NCBI GenBank assembly: GCA_022478985.1
Contig: JAKSZP010012154.1
Coordinates: forward strand, 1-64,000
Length of the DNA stretch: 64,000 nt
Direction: 5' to 3'
From: Massospora cicadina
Lineage: Eukaryota; Entomophthoromycota; Entomophthoromycetes; Entomophthorales; Entomophthoraceae
In this document: piece after piece, positions 22,318 through 32,837 of the stretch
Numbering within the stretch: the stretch's first letter is position 1
How the letters are laid out: each line of letters opens with the position of its first letter
Notes under the pieces: model-generated
The model's database searches: none
The model's input: only the letters and a program-made list of their open reading frames with translations
What the model was told of the DNA's origin: nothing
Made by a program: the position numbers and the translations under genes

Positions 22318-22728
22318 TGGTCAGAGTTACAGTTCTTTGGACTGTTACTGATGTATGAAGGTGGCTTAAAGCTGAAAATTCACAAAAAGGTCAGGAAAAA
22401 AATGTAAAATGGTTAGAATACTTAATGTTTTATTAGGTTAAAAGTATTAATATTTATAGAGTGAGTGGGGACACGGTGCCTCAAGGATTGTTGCAGCCCC
22501 ATCTGTTCAGGATCTTTCCTGGTCTTCCAGATTGAACACCTTGTGGGCATTTTCAATGTATTTCGCTGCCCACCTGACCGAATTGGTGGAAATGCCGCCC
22601 CACGTGACTCAGGAATTGGGGATGAGAATCCTAAAGTTGTTTTTGTTCAGATAGGTTCATGAGTCGATTCATTATGGCTCAATTTGGAAGTGGGGAATTC
22701 GATTTGTTTGTTTACTCAGATCCTGACA
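22318..22728 (-). repeat. Gypsy-M 5' LTR
   Basis: Begins TGTCAGGATCTGAG at 22728 on the minus strand and ends TCTGACCA at 22318, next to the PBS. It is homologous over its full length to 16367-16776. Confidence 0.88.
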
Positions 22729-25178
22729 AATTTAATTTTAATTTATATTTAGGAAAGCCAACCATGGGATGGACACTTCTGATAAATAACAACTACCAAC
22801 TACTAAACTCCAAGAAAATGAGAGCACCACAGAGGAGCCAAAGCTATCTCTTGTTGCCAGCAGGACTGCCAGTGGAAGGAAGAGGAGGAGTGACAGGGGA
22901 TTCCTGGGCCAAAACTGAACATGAGTGAAGGAAAGGATCCGACAAGAGGAACCAGATGGGGAACCAGGATGACACCAACCGGCGTTGGCGGGATGGCAGG
23001 TGCCAAACAACCAAGCTTGAAAGTGATCAATGAGGTGGGAATGGAAGCGATGCACAGCTTCACGGAGGGTTGGGGCAGTGCCAGAGAGTGCATCAAGAAC
23101 AATAGTTTGGATTGTCCATAGCGCTATTGCAACAATTAAGGCAAAAAGTGATGGGTGGATAGGGGAGGTCATGGAAAAGGAGTAGAAGTTCATAGACAGG
23201 CTGAAAGCCTGCTCATTCTCCTGGCAAAAAAAGCGCATAACATCTCTCCAAATTACCTGTAATGGCAGGCAATCTTCCAAGTGATGGACTAATGACCTAT
23301 ATTGACTGCATACAATGCATGAATATTGAGAGGCATTGGACAGCTCAGCCGTGTGGTACACCTTTCTCAGGCATCTCCACACATGGACGCGAATTTGTGG
23401 TTGTAAAAGAGGATGGTGAGTGTACCTCCAAATGTCCTTCTAGGTCTACAGAGATTACAGGATGTCCAGCTTGTCAAGGTAGTCCACACGGGCAATGATG
23501 TGGGATGTTGGGGTAACAGGTTGTTTAAACTACTTGCCCATAGACTTCTTGTTTGAAACGGGGAGTAGGGCGAACCCTCTGGGATAGTGTGTCCACTGAT
23601 GCTGATTTTCCACTCAGCGCTCCACATTGACGAGGATAATACGTTTGAAGTGGGTCAGCGTCCCATGCGGGCCTATGGCAGAGGGATGAGAGGCAAGATA
23701 GTTTAGCAGTGAATGGGGGCGGTTAGGATTGCAGAGGCTAAGGGCACGGGAAAAATTGGAGCGTGCTGCGCGTGACCAGTGGTGGTCTAGGGGTGTGGGG
23801 TTGGTGACTGTAGCAACCCAGATGCCAAGTATTTTGGCAGCATGGGATTCAAAGTTGAGCAGGCCCATACCACCGCTATGGTGAGGGCCAAACATGACAT
23901 CCAGGCGCACAGGGGGAGGTCGGCCTAACCAAAGACACCCTTGTAGGATGGCGTACAAAGAGTTGAAAAAAGAGGGGGAAAAGGCGATGGTGTGGGCCAC
24001 AAACTAGACTTTTGAACAGGATCATAGATTTAGTAAGCACAAGCTGTCCTGGGAGGGTAGTCTGGTGGGATCTTAGGGAAGCGTTGTGGTTTCTGACATT
24101 GTTGAGGATGTGGTGCTCCTTTATAATGAGGCGTACCCTCCCACCTCCAACCACACTCCCAAATGGCGTACCAGACCAGCAGTGGGTCTTGGCACAAAAG
24201 GGAGCACAAGCGGGGCAGTATGGGGTGGGCGGGGCAATTGAACCTGTGAGCTAGCTGCTGGAGCAGGTGGTAATGGGGTGCTGGTGGCCAACGGGCCTGG
24301 TACCAGCTGAGGAGAATGATTTCAGTTTGGGAGGCGTTAAGTGCTGCGTTACTGACCCTGGAGTAAACCTGGATGGTTGCCTCCAGGGCGCGTGCATCTT
24401 GGTTGTTAGACATCCCAAACAAACAATCGTCAGCAAATGCCAGCATCTAAACTGGTGCTTGGCCTTGCACATGGACACCAACAAGGCGGACATTCATATT
24501 GCGTAAAAGTGGGTCAAGGCTGAAGTTGTACAAGGGTGTGCTTAAAGGGTCCCCTTGGCGGAGACCCCTTTGAGGGTGAACCACATCAGTGAGGAAACCA
24601 GGGCCACGCACAGCCATTGTGGCGGATTCCATAAGCAACATCACCCAATTAATGAACTGATGGGGGAGGTGGAACTTGTGGATGCAGGATTTGAGGTAAT
24701 CCCAGTTGACCCTATCATAAGTATTCTTCTGGTCTAAGAACACAAGCTCCCCAGTAGCCGTGGATTGGCAGACGTTGGCTACGGTGTGTATTTTGTCCCA
24801 TATTGACTGCTTGGGGATAAAACCGAATTGCTCAGTTAGATTACAACTGATGTAACTTTCCCTAGGCGGTTGGCCATAATTTTAGTAAATAATTTAGTAT
24901 CTGTATTAGTAAGTGATATGAGGCGCTGGTTGTCCAAGTCCAGCTTATCCCCATTCTTATACAGCGTTATCATATAGGATTCCTGGTCTCCCAGGAAGGA
25001 GGCGCAATTAAAACAGACACTTGTTATTGAGGCAAGCAATAAAGAGGAGAAATAATTAAACTAACTTTTGTAGAACTTATATTGAATCCAACCTGGACAT
25101 GGGCACTTTTTGTGCTGTTCACCATGAACGGCATACCAGTGTTCATCTCAAGTAATCAAATTTATCATAACCAGGTAC
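22729..25178 (-). mobile_element. LINE-1 copy (5'-truncated LINE related to LINE-2)
   Basis: The stretch is a second copy of the ORF2 3' half of LINE-2, aligned by eye from its 3' end (about 22735, next to the Gypsy-M LTR) to about 25178, where similarity stops. ORF1 and endonuclease are missing, as expected for 5' truncation during target-primed reverse transcription. The 3' end is TA-rich (AAATTAAAATTAAATT on the minus strand). It is markedly richer in GC than the flanking DNA. No target-site duplication was found, perhaps because Gypsy-M sits at its 3' border. Confidence 0.82.
22738..25039 (-). pseudogene. LINE-1 copy ORF2: reverse transcriptase and C-terminal zinc finger
   Basis: RT blocks in order on the minus strand: LISLTNTDTKLFTKIMANRL (24836-25039); FLDQKNTYDRVNWDYL and RGLRQGDPLSTPLYNFSLDP (24447-24743); catalytic box MLAFADDCLFG with FADD at 24426-24437, intact; then NASQTEIILL. 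The thumb and C-terminal region follow in frames 23614-24154. The long last frame (22738-23382, 214 aa) holds CIVCSQYRSLVHHLEDC, a CCHC finger typical of the C-terminus of this LINE type. Several frameshifts separate the blocks. The enzyme would prime cDNA synthesis at a nicked target. Confidence 0.87.
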
Positions 25179-25633
25179 ACTATACCTTGTGAGCGTGGTT
25201 GTATAGAAATGAAATAGATGAATTTAATTAATTTCATTTTAGCATCTAGAGTGTCATGAAGTAGAGAAGTCTTAGCTTCTATGACTTTATACTTTACACA
25301 ACAAATAGAGGTAAGATACTTAATGAGTCACAAATTCATCTTGGGAGTTCTCTTTTTTGTTGGGGAATCAGATAGTAATGGAACACGTTACCTTAAATGT
25401 AAAAGATAATGCTTATTTTGGTTAATAAACGATTAAACTCTCTCATTAATTAAACTCCTATGTCTAGCTTATAACTTGTTTTTATGACTTTATCATTTGA
25501 AGTTATTGGAGACTTCACACCTAAGAGGCAAAGCCAAGTAATTATACTTTTCTTTTGCTTTAATAATTGATTAAAATTTAAATTTCGGATTTTTTTAAAA
25601 ATACAAAAAAATAACTGCTCAATTGAGCCAAAA
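25179..25633. other. No recognisable gene
   Basis: AT-rich linker between the LINE-1 5' break and the start of family X copy C. I looked for the family X N-terminus expected if LINE-1 and Gypsy-M had both inserted into X copy B, and did not find it. Confidence 0.4.
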
Positions 25634-27356
25634 CTTACCAATGTTGATGCAATTGACGCCTACTACCCTGGCTTAGGGTGGTGGTGCGCCGCCATCTGGC
25701 GTCTTTTGACTGCCCCCAACCATGCCTGGTCTGGCTCTGATATCCCTCTAAACGCTACTGGGCGTTATGTTCCCCTCAGGACTTGGCTCACCACCTCACA
25801 AGCTTCAGGCGGTGCTCTGGAGCCCTTTGGTGCTCCCATGGAGCAAATTGCATTTCAGAATCCAGGTTGAATATGGGAATCTCTTCCCATACGTGAGCAT
25901 AGCCATCATCAAGATGACCACACCAGTTTTTAAGCCGTTGGCTTTCCTTAACTTTTGCCACTTTAAGGGGTACTTTGATCTTGGCTTCCATTCAGAACCT
26001 GATGCAGTGGCAGCAGAAAGCTGCAATTGATTTTTTAAAAATTCCCATCCCCACTGTTTGAATCCTGCTCCCAGACGAGGCCACTTTGGTGGTCCAGTTT
26101 GCTGGTTTGCCCTCCCATCTCTCCTTCAAACGCCTCTGCCATGAGCTCACAGAGGTTTTAGCCAATTACGGTGCATACCATGTGTTGCAGTTTGTGGTTC
26201 AAAATGGGGTGGATCATCTGGCAGGGCCTCACAACTTTGCAACGATCTACCCACTTCATTACAATACCCATCTTGCAATTCCCCCCACGCACTGTGATCA
26301 GATCTGCCCCTGATCACCCATTCTGGGCACATATCAAAAATGGCCGCACCATTTTCCCACTGTGCTTTGAGCTAGACCTCTCGAAGAACAAGTGCCCCAT
26401 GGTTTCCACTTCTGCCGCTTCCTCTGCTAATCCCTCAGGCGTTGGGCCCACAGCTATTTTGCCCCAATTTTTTTAAATGGGGATCATTCGTCCCGCCCCC
26501 AACTTTGATGCTATTTGGCGCTGCTCCAAAAGTGGCAGCCAATCAAAAACAAAAGTTTAAAAATTTCAATAACAATTCAACCAGATTATAGAATCCTAAG
26601 TCAATGGCTGAACCAATTTCAGTTGAGCTGCCATGGTCAACAGCACATATCCAATCAGCTCCTGCCACTGCCCCAATTCCGATGGCTGGCCCAGCGCTGG
26701 ATGAATCCAATCCATTTGAGTCTCTCAAATGAATTGACGGGGATAATAGCTGTACCATGTAAAACCAGATTTTGTTTTGGAGGAGTTCTTTATTGACCCT
26801 CTTAATTTGCGTCCCCACAATTTCGCCCTTGAAATGGTTTTCAATTTATAAAAATATCAATAAAAATGGAAGTTGAGGCTGCAGCTGCCCCTGCTAACAT
26901 CCTTCTTTGACAGCAACTTCATGGGGCGAGGGAGCCCCTTGTTGAGGGTATCTTCTATTCTCAATTTTCCCCACAATTTTGAAAGAAGTATGAAGTATGA
27001 AATTGAGGAGCTTGCTTTTGTCGTGAGCCATGCTTGCATCAATGCAGCAAAAACTTCTCTTTTTGACCCCAATTATCCTGAAACCCACCGGCGCATCAAT
27101 TCATTCACTTGTGTGCCTTCTCTCATCACTTTCGCTGAGCATCAACTTACTCAATAAATTGAGGCAATGGACACTGCCAGCCTCATCAACGAAAAAAGCC
27201 CACAATTCTACCTCCTTATGCCTCATGTCGCTGATGCTCATACCCCAATGTTGTCTGCCATGGTCTGCCAGCTAAAGCGGGTGCCAGACAAAAGTTTCCC
27301 AAAGCTTCCTCACCTTATGATATGGCTTCTTAGGCTGTTAGCTAAGATGCCATATT
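25634..27356 (+). mobile_element. Family X copy C, 5' segment (ORF1-only retroposon)
   Basis: Homology to copy A starts near 25634. Frame pieces read RYVPLRTWLTT, VEYGNLFPYVSIAIIKM, FCHFKGYFDLGF and then TLVVQFAGLPSHLSFKRL, DHPFWAHIKNGRTIFPLCFE and KNKCP. LINE-2 ORF1 has the same series: a LGFKS segment, HPFWVTVDSAPPICTHC and a knuckle. The C-terminal part (26880-27340) reads YEIEELAFVVSHACINAA, LITFAEHQLTQ and FYLLMPHVADAHTPMLSAM. At 27356 the copy is cut by LINE-2; its last 104 bp resume at 32646. No RT, endonuclease or LTR belongs to it. Confidence 0.72.
27341..27356. repeat. Target-site duplication of LINE-2, left copy
   Basis: GCTAAGATGCCATATT, identical over 16 bp to 32630-32645. It defines the 3' border of LINE-2 and belongs to family X copy C. 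Confidence 0.92.
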
Positions 27357-27409
27357 TTAAATTTATTGCGGGGAAGGCCGACCATGGGATGGACACTTCC
27401 AAATATGAC

Positions 27410-30398
27410 TCAGATGAGACAAAACTTAGTACCAGGGGAGGCACCCCAGAGAAGCGATGCTATCTCTTGTTGCCAGCGGGAACGCCACTTATGGGAAGGG
27501 GAGGGAACGTGTGTAGGGGACGTAGCCACTATTGAGCACGTGTGGAAGAAGGGGTCTGATTTGATGAACCAGACTGGGAACCAGGAGGAGACCAGCTGTT
27601 GGCGACGCGGTGGGAGATATCCAAACATCCACACTTGAAAGTGATCCACCAAATGAGACCGGAATCTGTGGACAGCTTCAGGGAGGGTGGGGATGGATCC
27701 AGCGATGGCATCCAAGACAATCGTGTGAATAGTCCACATGGCGGTTGCAACCACCAGAGCATGGAGGGAGGGTGGGAGGGGGAGGCCATTGATGAAGCAA
27801 ACATATCTCTTGACAGACTGAAGGGATGTGTATGATCCTGGCCTAGCAGACGTTGGACTTCGCGCCATATTACTTTAGAGGTGGGGCACTTCTCCAGGCG
27901 GTGAAACAGCGTTCCATACTGGCCACACACGACACAGGATGAGTGTAAAGCATTAGAGCGCTCAGCTGTACGATACACCCGCCTCAGGCAGCGCCACACA
28001 TGGGAGCGGACTTGAGGCTGCAGCAGAGGATGGTGTGCGTATTTCCAGATAGTCTTTTGGGTCTCAGTGGAATAAGGGATGTCCATCATGTCCAGGCAGT
28101 CCACCCTGGATAGGACTTGGGGTCGAATGGGGATCACGCCATCATGGATGGGTAGCCCCTGTACCTCTTGTGTGAACTGAGGAGAGGGGCGGCCTCTTCA
28201 GGTTGTATGTCCACTAATACGAATTCTCCACTCTGCGCTTCACATGGATAGTAGGATTCGTTTGTAGTGGGTTTTGGTCCCGTGAGGACCTGTGGCTGAT
28301 GTGTGTGATGCGAGGTATTTCATCAAGGAGTGGGGGTTTGATGGATTGTTGAGGCCCAAGGCTCAGGAGAAGTTGGAGCGGGCCGCGCGGGACCAGTGTT
28401 GGGATGGGAGTGTAGGAGCAGTGATGGCCGCAATCCAGGTGCCCAGGATCTTGGCGGCATGGGCTTTGAAGTCAAGTAGGCCCATGCCACCATGATGATG
28501 AGGGCCAAACATGACCTCTAGCCTTACTGGTGGAGGGCGGCCTGACCAAAGCCAACCTTGTAGCAAAGCATACAGGGATTTGAAGAAGCTTGGGGAGAAG
28601 GGGATGGCGTGGGCTCCAAACCAGACTTTGGATAGGAGCATAGAGTTGGCAAGAACAACCCTGCCAGTGAGGGTGGTAGGGTGGGCTCTGAGAGAGGCGA
28701 TCCGCTTCGTCACGTTGTCCAGTATATGGCACTCCATTACTGCTGACGTGTATCCACCTGCCTCCAACCACACGCCCAGATGGCGTACCGGTCCTATGGT
28801 AGGTCGTGGCACAAAGGGGAGCACCAGCGGAGCGGTGTGTTTTGAGTTAGTAAGGCGTGGACATGGGCGAGCAGATGGGCCAGGTTGGGAACTACTTGCT
28901 ATGGCCCAGCAGTTCTGAAACTGACCAAGGAGGATGATTTCAGTTTTGGAGGCGTTCAGTGCCGCGTTGCTTACCCGGGAATATTCCTGGATGAGGGCTT
29001 CAAGCGCGCGTGCATCTTTGTTATTAGACACCCCCACCACGCAATCATATGCAAATGCCATCATCTTGACTGGGGTTTGGCCTGGCACATGGACCCCAGT
29101 GAGTTGGGCATTCACATCTCGCAGTAGTGGGTCAAGGATGAAGTTGTATAAGAGTGGACTGAGGGGGTCCCCTTGTCACAAGCCCCTTTGAGGGAGGACT
29201 ACTTCCGTTAGGAAGCCAGGGCCACGCACTGCCATTGTTGCAGATTCCGTGAGCAGCATTACCCAGTTTATGAAGCGGGGGGTAGGCAGAATTGATGGAG
29301 GCAGGCCCTTAGGTATTCCCAGTTTACTCTATCGTAGGCCTTTTATTGGTCCAAGAATACAAGTGCCCCAGAGGCTGTGGAATGACATGCATTAGCCATG
29401 GAGTGCACGTTATCCCAAATCGACCTTCTGGGGCTGAAACTGAATTGTTCTGGGGAGATGGTGGTAGATGCTACAGTCCCTAAACGGTTAGCCATGTTTT
29501 TTTGTTAAAATTTTGGTGTCTGTGTTTGTTAGAGAAATGGGGCGCCAGTTGGCTAAGTCTAGCCTATCCCCTTTCTTGAAGAGTGTGACCGTAAAGGCCT
29601 CATGCCCTCCTGGTAGGAGGCGCGTTTCCAACAGGCTTTGGTTGAGTGAGGCTAGCAGCAATGGGGATATATATTTAAAATATTTTTTGTAGAACTCATA
29701 TGGAATGCCATCTGGGCCTGGGCATTTTCAGTTTGGCGCACCGTGAATGGTAGTCCATAATTCATTTGGAGTAATTAAATTCGTTATTTCCGGGTATTGG
29801 AAAATGGTACAGATATGAGCTCTGTCGAGAAATTCCGCCATTTCAGCCAGCTGAATTGGCTTGGCTCAGTATAACTCAGAGTAATATCTTTGCGTTTTGA
29901 TTGCCACTTCAGCTGGTGTGTCCACAATAGAATTATCTGATCTTCACACCTGTGTGCAGGCCACGCTCTGGCATGGTACAAAATTTTTTTTGAAGAAGTA
30001 TGCGGTGCACTTGTTGCCTTTAGTGATGCGTGTGGCCCTGTATTGGACCCAAACCCAATGTTCATGTTGCCTTTCAAGTGCGTTGAGGTGGGCGGCTGCC
30101 TCCGCCCACTTCTGGCCCCATGCAGGGCTATATCCTGAGGCTGGAATGTTGGACTCCAAGTGGGCCAATTCCGCCAGTGCACATGATATAACCGCCGATG
30201 TGGCTCATGAGCGTCTGGATGAGAGATGGCGATAGTGGCGGATGGTGTCTTCTTTGAAAGTTGCCCATGTGGAAATGAGGTCCGCACAAAATGGTGCAAC
30301 AAACAATTTTGCCAAAGTTGCCTCTTCCACCCACATGGAAAATCCTGGTGACGCGAGCTCTGGGGGGCGGATTTTGCACCAATGTGGGGCCTTTGCAA
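27410..30398 (-). pseudogene. LINE-2 ORF2, RT and C-terminal part
   Basis: Linker frames (29784-30398) lead into RT. Near 29600-29480 it reads FKKGDRLDLANWRPISLTN and ILTK. RGLxQGDPLSPLLYNFILDP follows near 29180-29120. The long frame 28363-29115 (250 aa) starts just before the catalytic box, which reads MMAFAYDCVVG: FAYD at 29044-29055 instead of FADD, a single GAT to TAT change. It continues through NASKTEIILLG, TIGPVRHLGVWL and GGMGLLDFKAHAAKILGTW. The last frames (27529-28137, 202 aa) carry CVVCGQYGTLFHRLEKC, a CCHC finger. Loss of the first catalytic Asp should abolish polymerase activity. Confidence 0.9.
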
Positions 30399-30585
30399 CT
30401 GTGATGAGTAAGTGGTATGTTATTGAGACCAGTCAGTGGTCAGAGAATTCCATTTTCGTTGTTTTGAAGTGGGAGATGTGGGGTTGGAATTTCACCGGCG
30501 CTAGAATAAGGTCAATGCGGGTCATGGACCTTAATTGGCCGTTGTGGATGTGGGGACGCGTCATGTTTTTGAGCAGTGGGGCATG

Positions 30586-31116
30586 TCATGGCAGCGCATC
30601 CATTAACCCAAAGGTGGCTTTTAGAACGTGTAGTTCTACATGACCCTGTGGGGCATGGGGTGAGGGCGGCCACCGGTCCATTGGTGAGGTTAGCCAACAG
30701 TTCATGTCGCCAATTAGGAAAGAATTGGGGGGTAGCGGGAGGGATTTGACCAACGAGAAAAATTCCCAACACTCTTGTGCACCGTTTGGGGCATAAATGT
30801 TGACGATTGTGAGTGCAACATCAGCCCATGAGAAGGTGACAACGAACACTCAGTCATTTAGGAATGTTTCTGGAGATGTAAATTTGAAAAAATTGTTTTT
30901 CCAAATTAGCACCCCACAGTGCTTCAACCAAAAGGATAGGGATGGTAGGAGCATTGTTTTCCAAGCATCCTCAGAACCTTGTGGACAGTGGGACTCCTGG
31001 ATGGCCAGGATATCCACGGGTAAATTGTTTTGTAAAAAACTCAGTTTCCTAGCCTGGGATGGGGAGGCCTTGAGTCCGGCGATATTCAGCATCCCTAGAG
31101 TGAAGGTTTCCCCCAT
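30586..31116 (-). pseudogene. LINE-2 ORF2, AP-type endonuclease domain
   Basis: Two abutting frames. The first (30850-31116) has LGMLNIAGLKASPSQ, with the catalytic Asn, and DILAIQESH, with the catalytic Glu of the EEP fold, then FWLKHCGVLIW. The second (30586-30849) has TIVNIYAPNGAQ and FLIGDMNCWL, matching the IYAPN and GDxN motifs. This domain nicks target DNA to prime reverse transcription. The junction at 30849 is a frame interruption. The remaining C-terminal endonuclease strands run on into the linker frames. Confidence 0.88.
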
Positions 31117-31122
31117 CGCATC

Positions 31123-32430
31123 TTAGGTGCAAGGGGGTGGGCCCCTGGGCCCACCAGCCTCTTCCAGGTCCCCACGGGCTTTCACAGCAGCATGGATATT
31201 AGCAGCAACGCTATCAGGGTTTTTGTTAATTTTTGTGGAAAGAGTCACGTTGGCCTTGGCCTTCACTTTTTGTTTTCCCAACGTCGGATGAATTTTTTGC
31301 GGTGTGGATAAGTTCGGTGCACCGTCGAGTGGGGCAAAACTTTTTTTTTGGTTGGGATAGGTCCCAAGTTGGTTTTGATTGGGGCTTGGGTGCATTGATT
31401 GGGTGAGATCGAATCTCCCATTGGATCCTCGGATTGAGTGGCCCATTCAGTATGGGCCTCCCAATCTGATTGGGTGATGGAATCCCGAGTTGCTTCCGCC
31501 GCAAAGGTCTCCATGTCCTCCTGGCGTTGTGAGTGTGGGATAGTGGTGGTGGCCTTGGCTGCTTCCTTGGCCGCGGTCCTATGGGCCTGTTTGGCCTTCT
31601 TCCACTCCTGCGGGGAGATGGGCTTTACCAATAGGTAGCAGCCTTGTGCTCCCCACGGGAAAGCCTCCTTGGTGCTTGCGGTTGGTTCATAGTGCGCCTC
31701 TCCACTGGCCATGGCCGCCAAGGGGTGCTCTTGGAATGTGACGCCCTCTTTGATGGGGCATGCATGCGCCTTGTGGCCAAATGCATCACAGTGGGTGCAA
31801 ATGGGGGGCGCGCTGTCCACGGTTACCCAGAATGGGTGGGTGGTGTGCCCTGCAATGTCAATAAAGGTGGAGTGTGGGATCTGGGTTAGGTCCTTCGCGA
31901 TCTCCTCAGTTAGGGTCAGAACTGCGATGGCTTTGACAGTGCACAGGTGTGGCATCAGCGTGAAATGTTGCATTTTGAAAGATTGTATTTCGCCATATAT
32001 GGTGAGACCATCTTTCAGGTGTTGCTCCAAATGTCATGTTTTACTGTAGTAGGCAAAAAGTCAAACGTGAGGAAAATTTGGTTTGATTTTGTCCATCTGG
32101 TGCATTTAGTTTCAACGACCCGTTGTCCTTCAGGGAGGTTGACCACTATGCGCACCGCTGCAGCCTTGTCTGCTGCTATTTTGCTTTTGAAACCTAGGTC
32201 CAGCCAACTGCGCGACATGGAGTGAGGTGCCACGTACACCGCGGTCGGGAAAATTTTGTGTACATCTTCACAAAATTTTTCCCATAGGGCCATTTTTGGA
32301 TGTCCAGATACACACGGACTCCGAATTCCACCAACAAAAGTGGCTGGGAATGTGGCGTGTTGATGTACTGGTTGCATCATGCTTGCCACATGAGTATCTC
32401 TGGGGAAATTGTGACCGCCAGTTTTTTTAG
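31123..32430 (-). pseudogene. LINE-2 ORF1: nucleic-acid binding protein with CCHC knuckle
   Basis: Frames 32015-32389 (124 aa) and 31263-32030 (255 aa) overlap by a frameshift near 32020. The first has WLDLGFKSKIAADKAAAVRI and TFDFLP. The second has a weak RRM-like strand pattern, THPFWVTVDSAPPI, and a perfect C-x2-C-x4-H-x4-C knuckle (CTHCDAFGHKAHAC, 31758-31799), followed by a long Lys/Ala/Thr-rich tail. ORF1 proteins coat LINE RNA. The core before and at the knuckle is the part that family X shares. Confidence 0.85.
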
Positions 32431-32629
32431 ATTTTTTCTATTCTGCCAGATTCTCCGGGGCGTTTTCAAACGTTAGAGGCTGCAGGCCTTCCGCCTGCTC
32501 CTCTTGCCTTGCTTGCCCAACTGCTCCCAGACATGGGTGCAGACTAATCCCCTCTATGAGATTATCAAACTAGATTTAGTCTTGAATTGAATGGGTTGCA
32601 AAAGTGTTTGCAACGAGAAAGGAAAGTTT

Positions 32630-32645
32630 GCTAAGATGCCATATT
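32630..32645. repeat. Target-site duplication of LINE-2, right copy
   Basis: GCTAAGATGCCATATT, identical to 27341-27356. Family X copy C resumes immediately after it. Confidence 0.92.
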
Positions 32646-32749
32646 AGGATCTTTTAATTATTTCTAATAATTCTTTTATTTGGTCCATTTGCAAATGAAG
32701 ATGCTTAGAGGCTCCCCTTTTTGGGTTGGGCACCACTAGTGCTAAAAAA
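32646..32749 (+). mobile_element. Family X copy C, 3' segment with tail
   Basis: The sequence continues copy C after the LINE-2 insertion and matches copy B: TTTATTTGG, then CTCCCCTTTTTGGGTTGGG, CACTAGTGCT and a six-A end at 32744-32749. This is the 3' end of the family. Confidence 0.72.
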
Positions 32750-32773
32750 GAGGCAAACCCAAGTAAGCTACTA

Positions 32774-32837
32774 ATGGATATAGTGGTTTGAGTATTTCAA
32801 TCTCATATTCAGTCTCATGTTTTAAATGAGGAGCCAT
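32774..32837 (+). other. tRNA-Glu-like degenerate segment
   Basis: GGATATAGTGGTT matches the start of eukaryotic tRNA-Glu. A TTC anticodon-like loop follows (ATTTCAA), then a perfect T-arm-like hairpin CTCAT-GTTTTAA-ATGAG (stem 5, loop 7). The outer arms ATGGATA and GAGCCAT pair at five of seven positions. At 64 bp it is shorter than a tRNA. It lies 25 bp after the family X tail. It is probably a tRNA-derived SINE head or tRNA relic. Confidence 0.4.

Larger units (their letters stand above)
16367..22728 (-). mobile_element. Gypsy-M: complete but decayed Ty3/Gypsy element (6.36 kb)
   Basis: Two diverged direct repeats of about 410 bp flank a 5.5 kb interior. In minus-strand order it holds a PBS, gag with coiled-coil-like and collagen-like parts and a CCHC knuckle, protease relic, RT with YLDD, RNase H, integrase with all three catalytic acids, and a PPT. 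All open frames are interrupted. By eye the LTRs are roughly four-fifths identical, so it is an old insertion. The two flanks do not show a matching short duplication: the right flank is a LINE 3' end and the left flank is family X. There is no chromodomain. Confidence 0.9.
27357..32629 (-). mobile_element. LINE-2: full-length non-LTR retrotransposon (5.27 kb)
   Basis: A minus-strand LINE bounded by a perfect 16-bp target-site duplication. It carries a 5' leader (32430-32629), ORF1 with a CCHC knuckle, and ORF2 with apurinic-type endonuclease, RT and a C-terminal CCHC finger. The 3' end is AATAAATTTAA without a long poly(A). This layout recalls Tad1/L1-type elements, but I cannot fix the clade without an alignment. 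Frames are longer (up to 255 aa) than elsewhere in the window, so it is among the younger insertions, yet it has frameshifts and a mutated RT box. Confidence 0.93.

Noticed and set aside
28511..28918. 135-aa plus-strand ORF, and others such as 31711-32049 and 30242-30643, opposite LINE-2
   Set aside because: They are antisense shadows of GC-rich LINE-2 coding sequence, whose minus-strand frames carry the RT, endonuclease and CCHC motifs.
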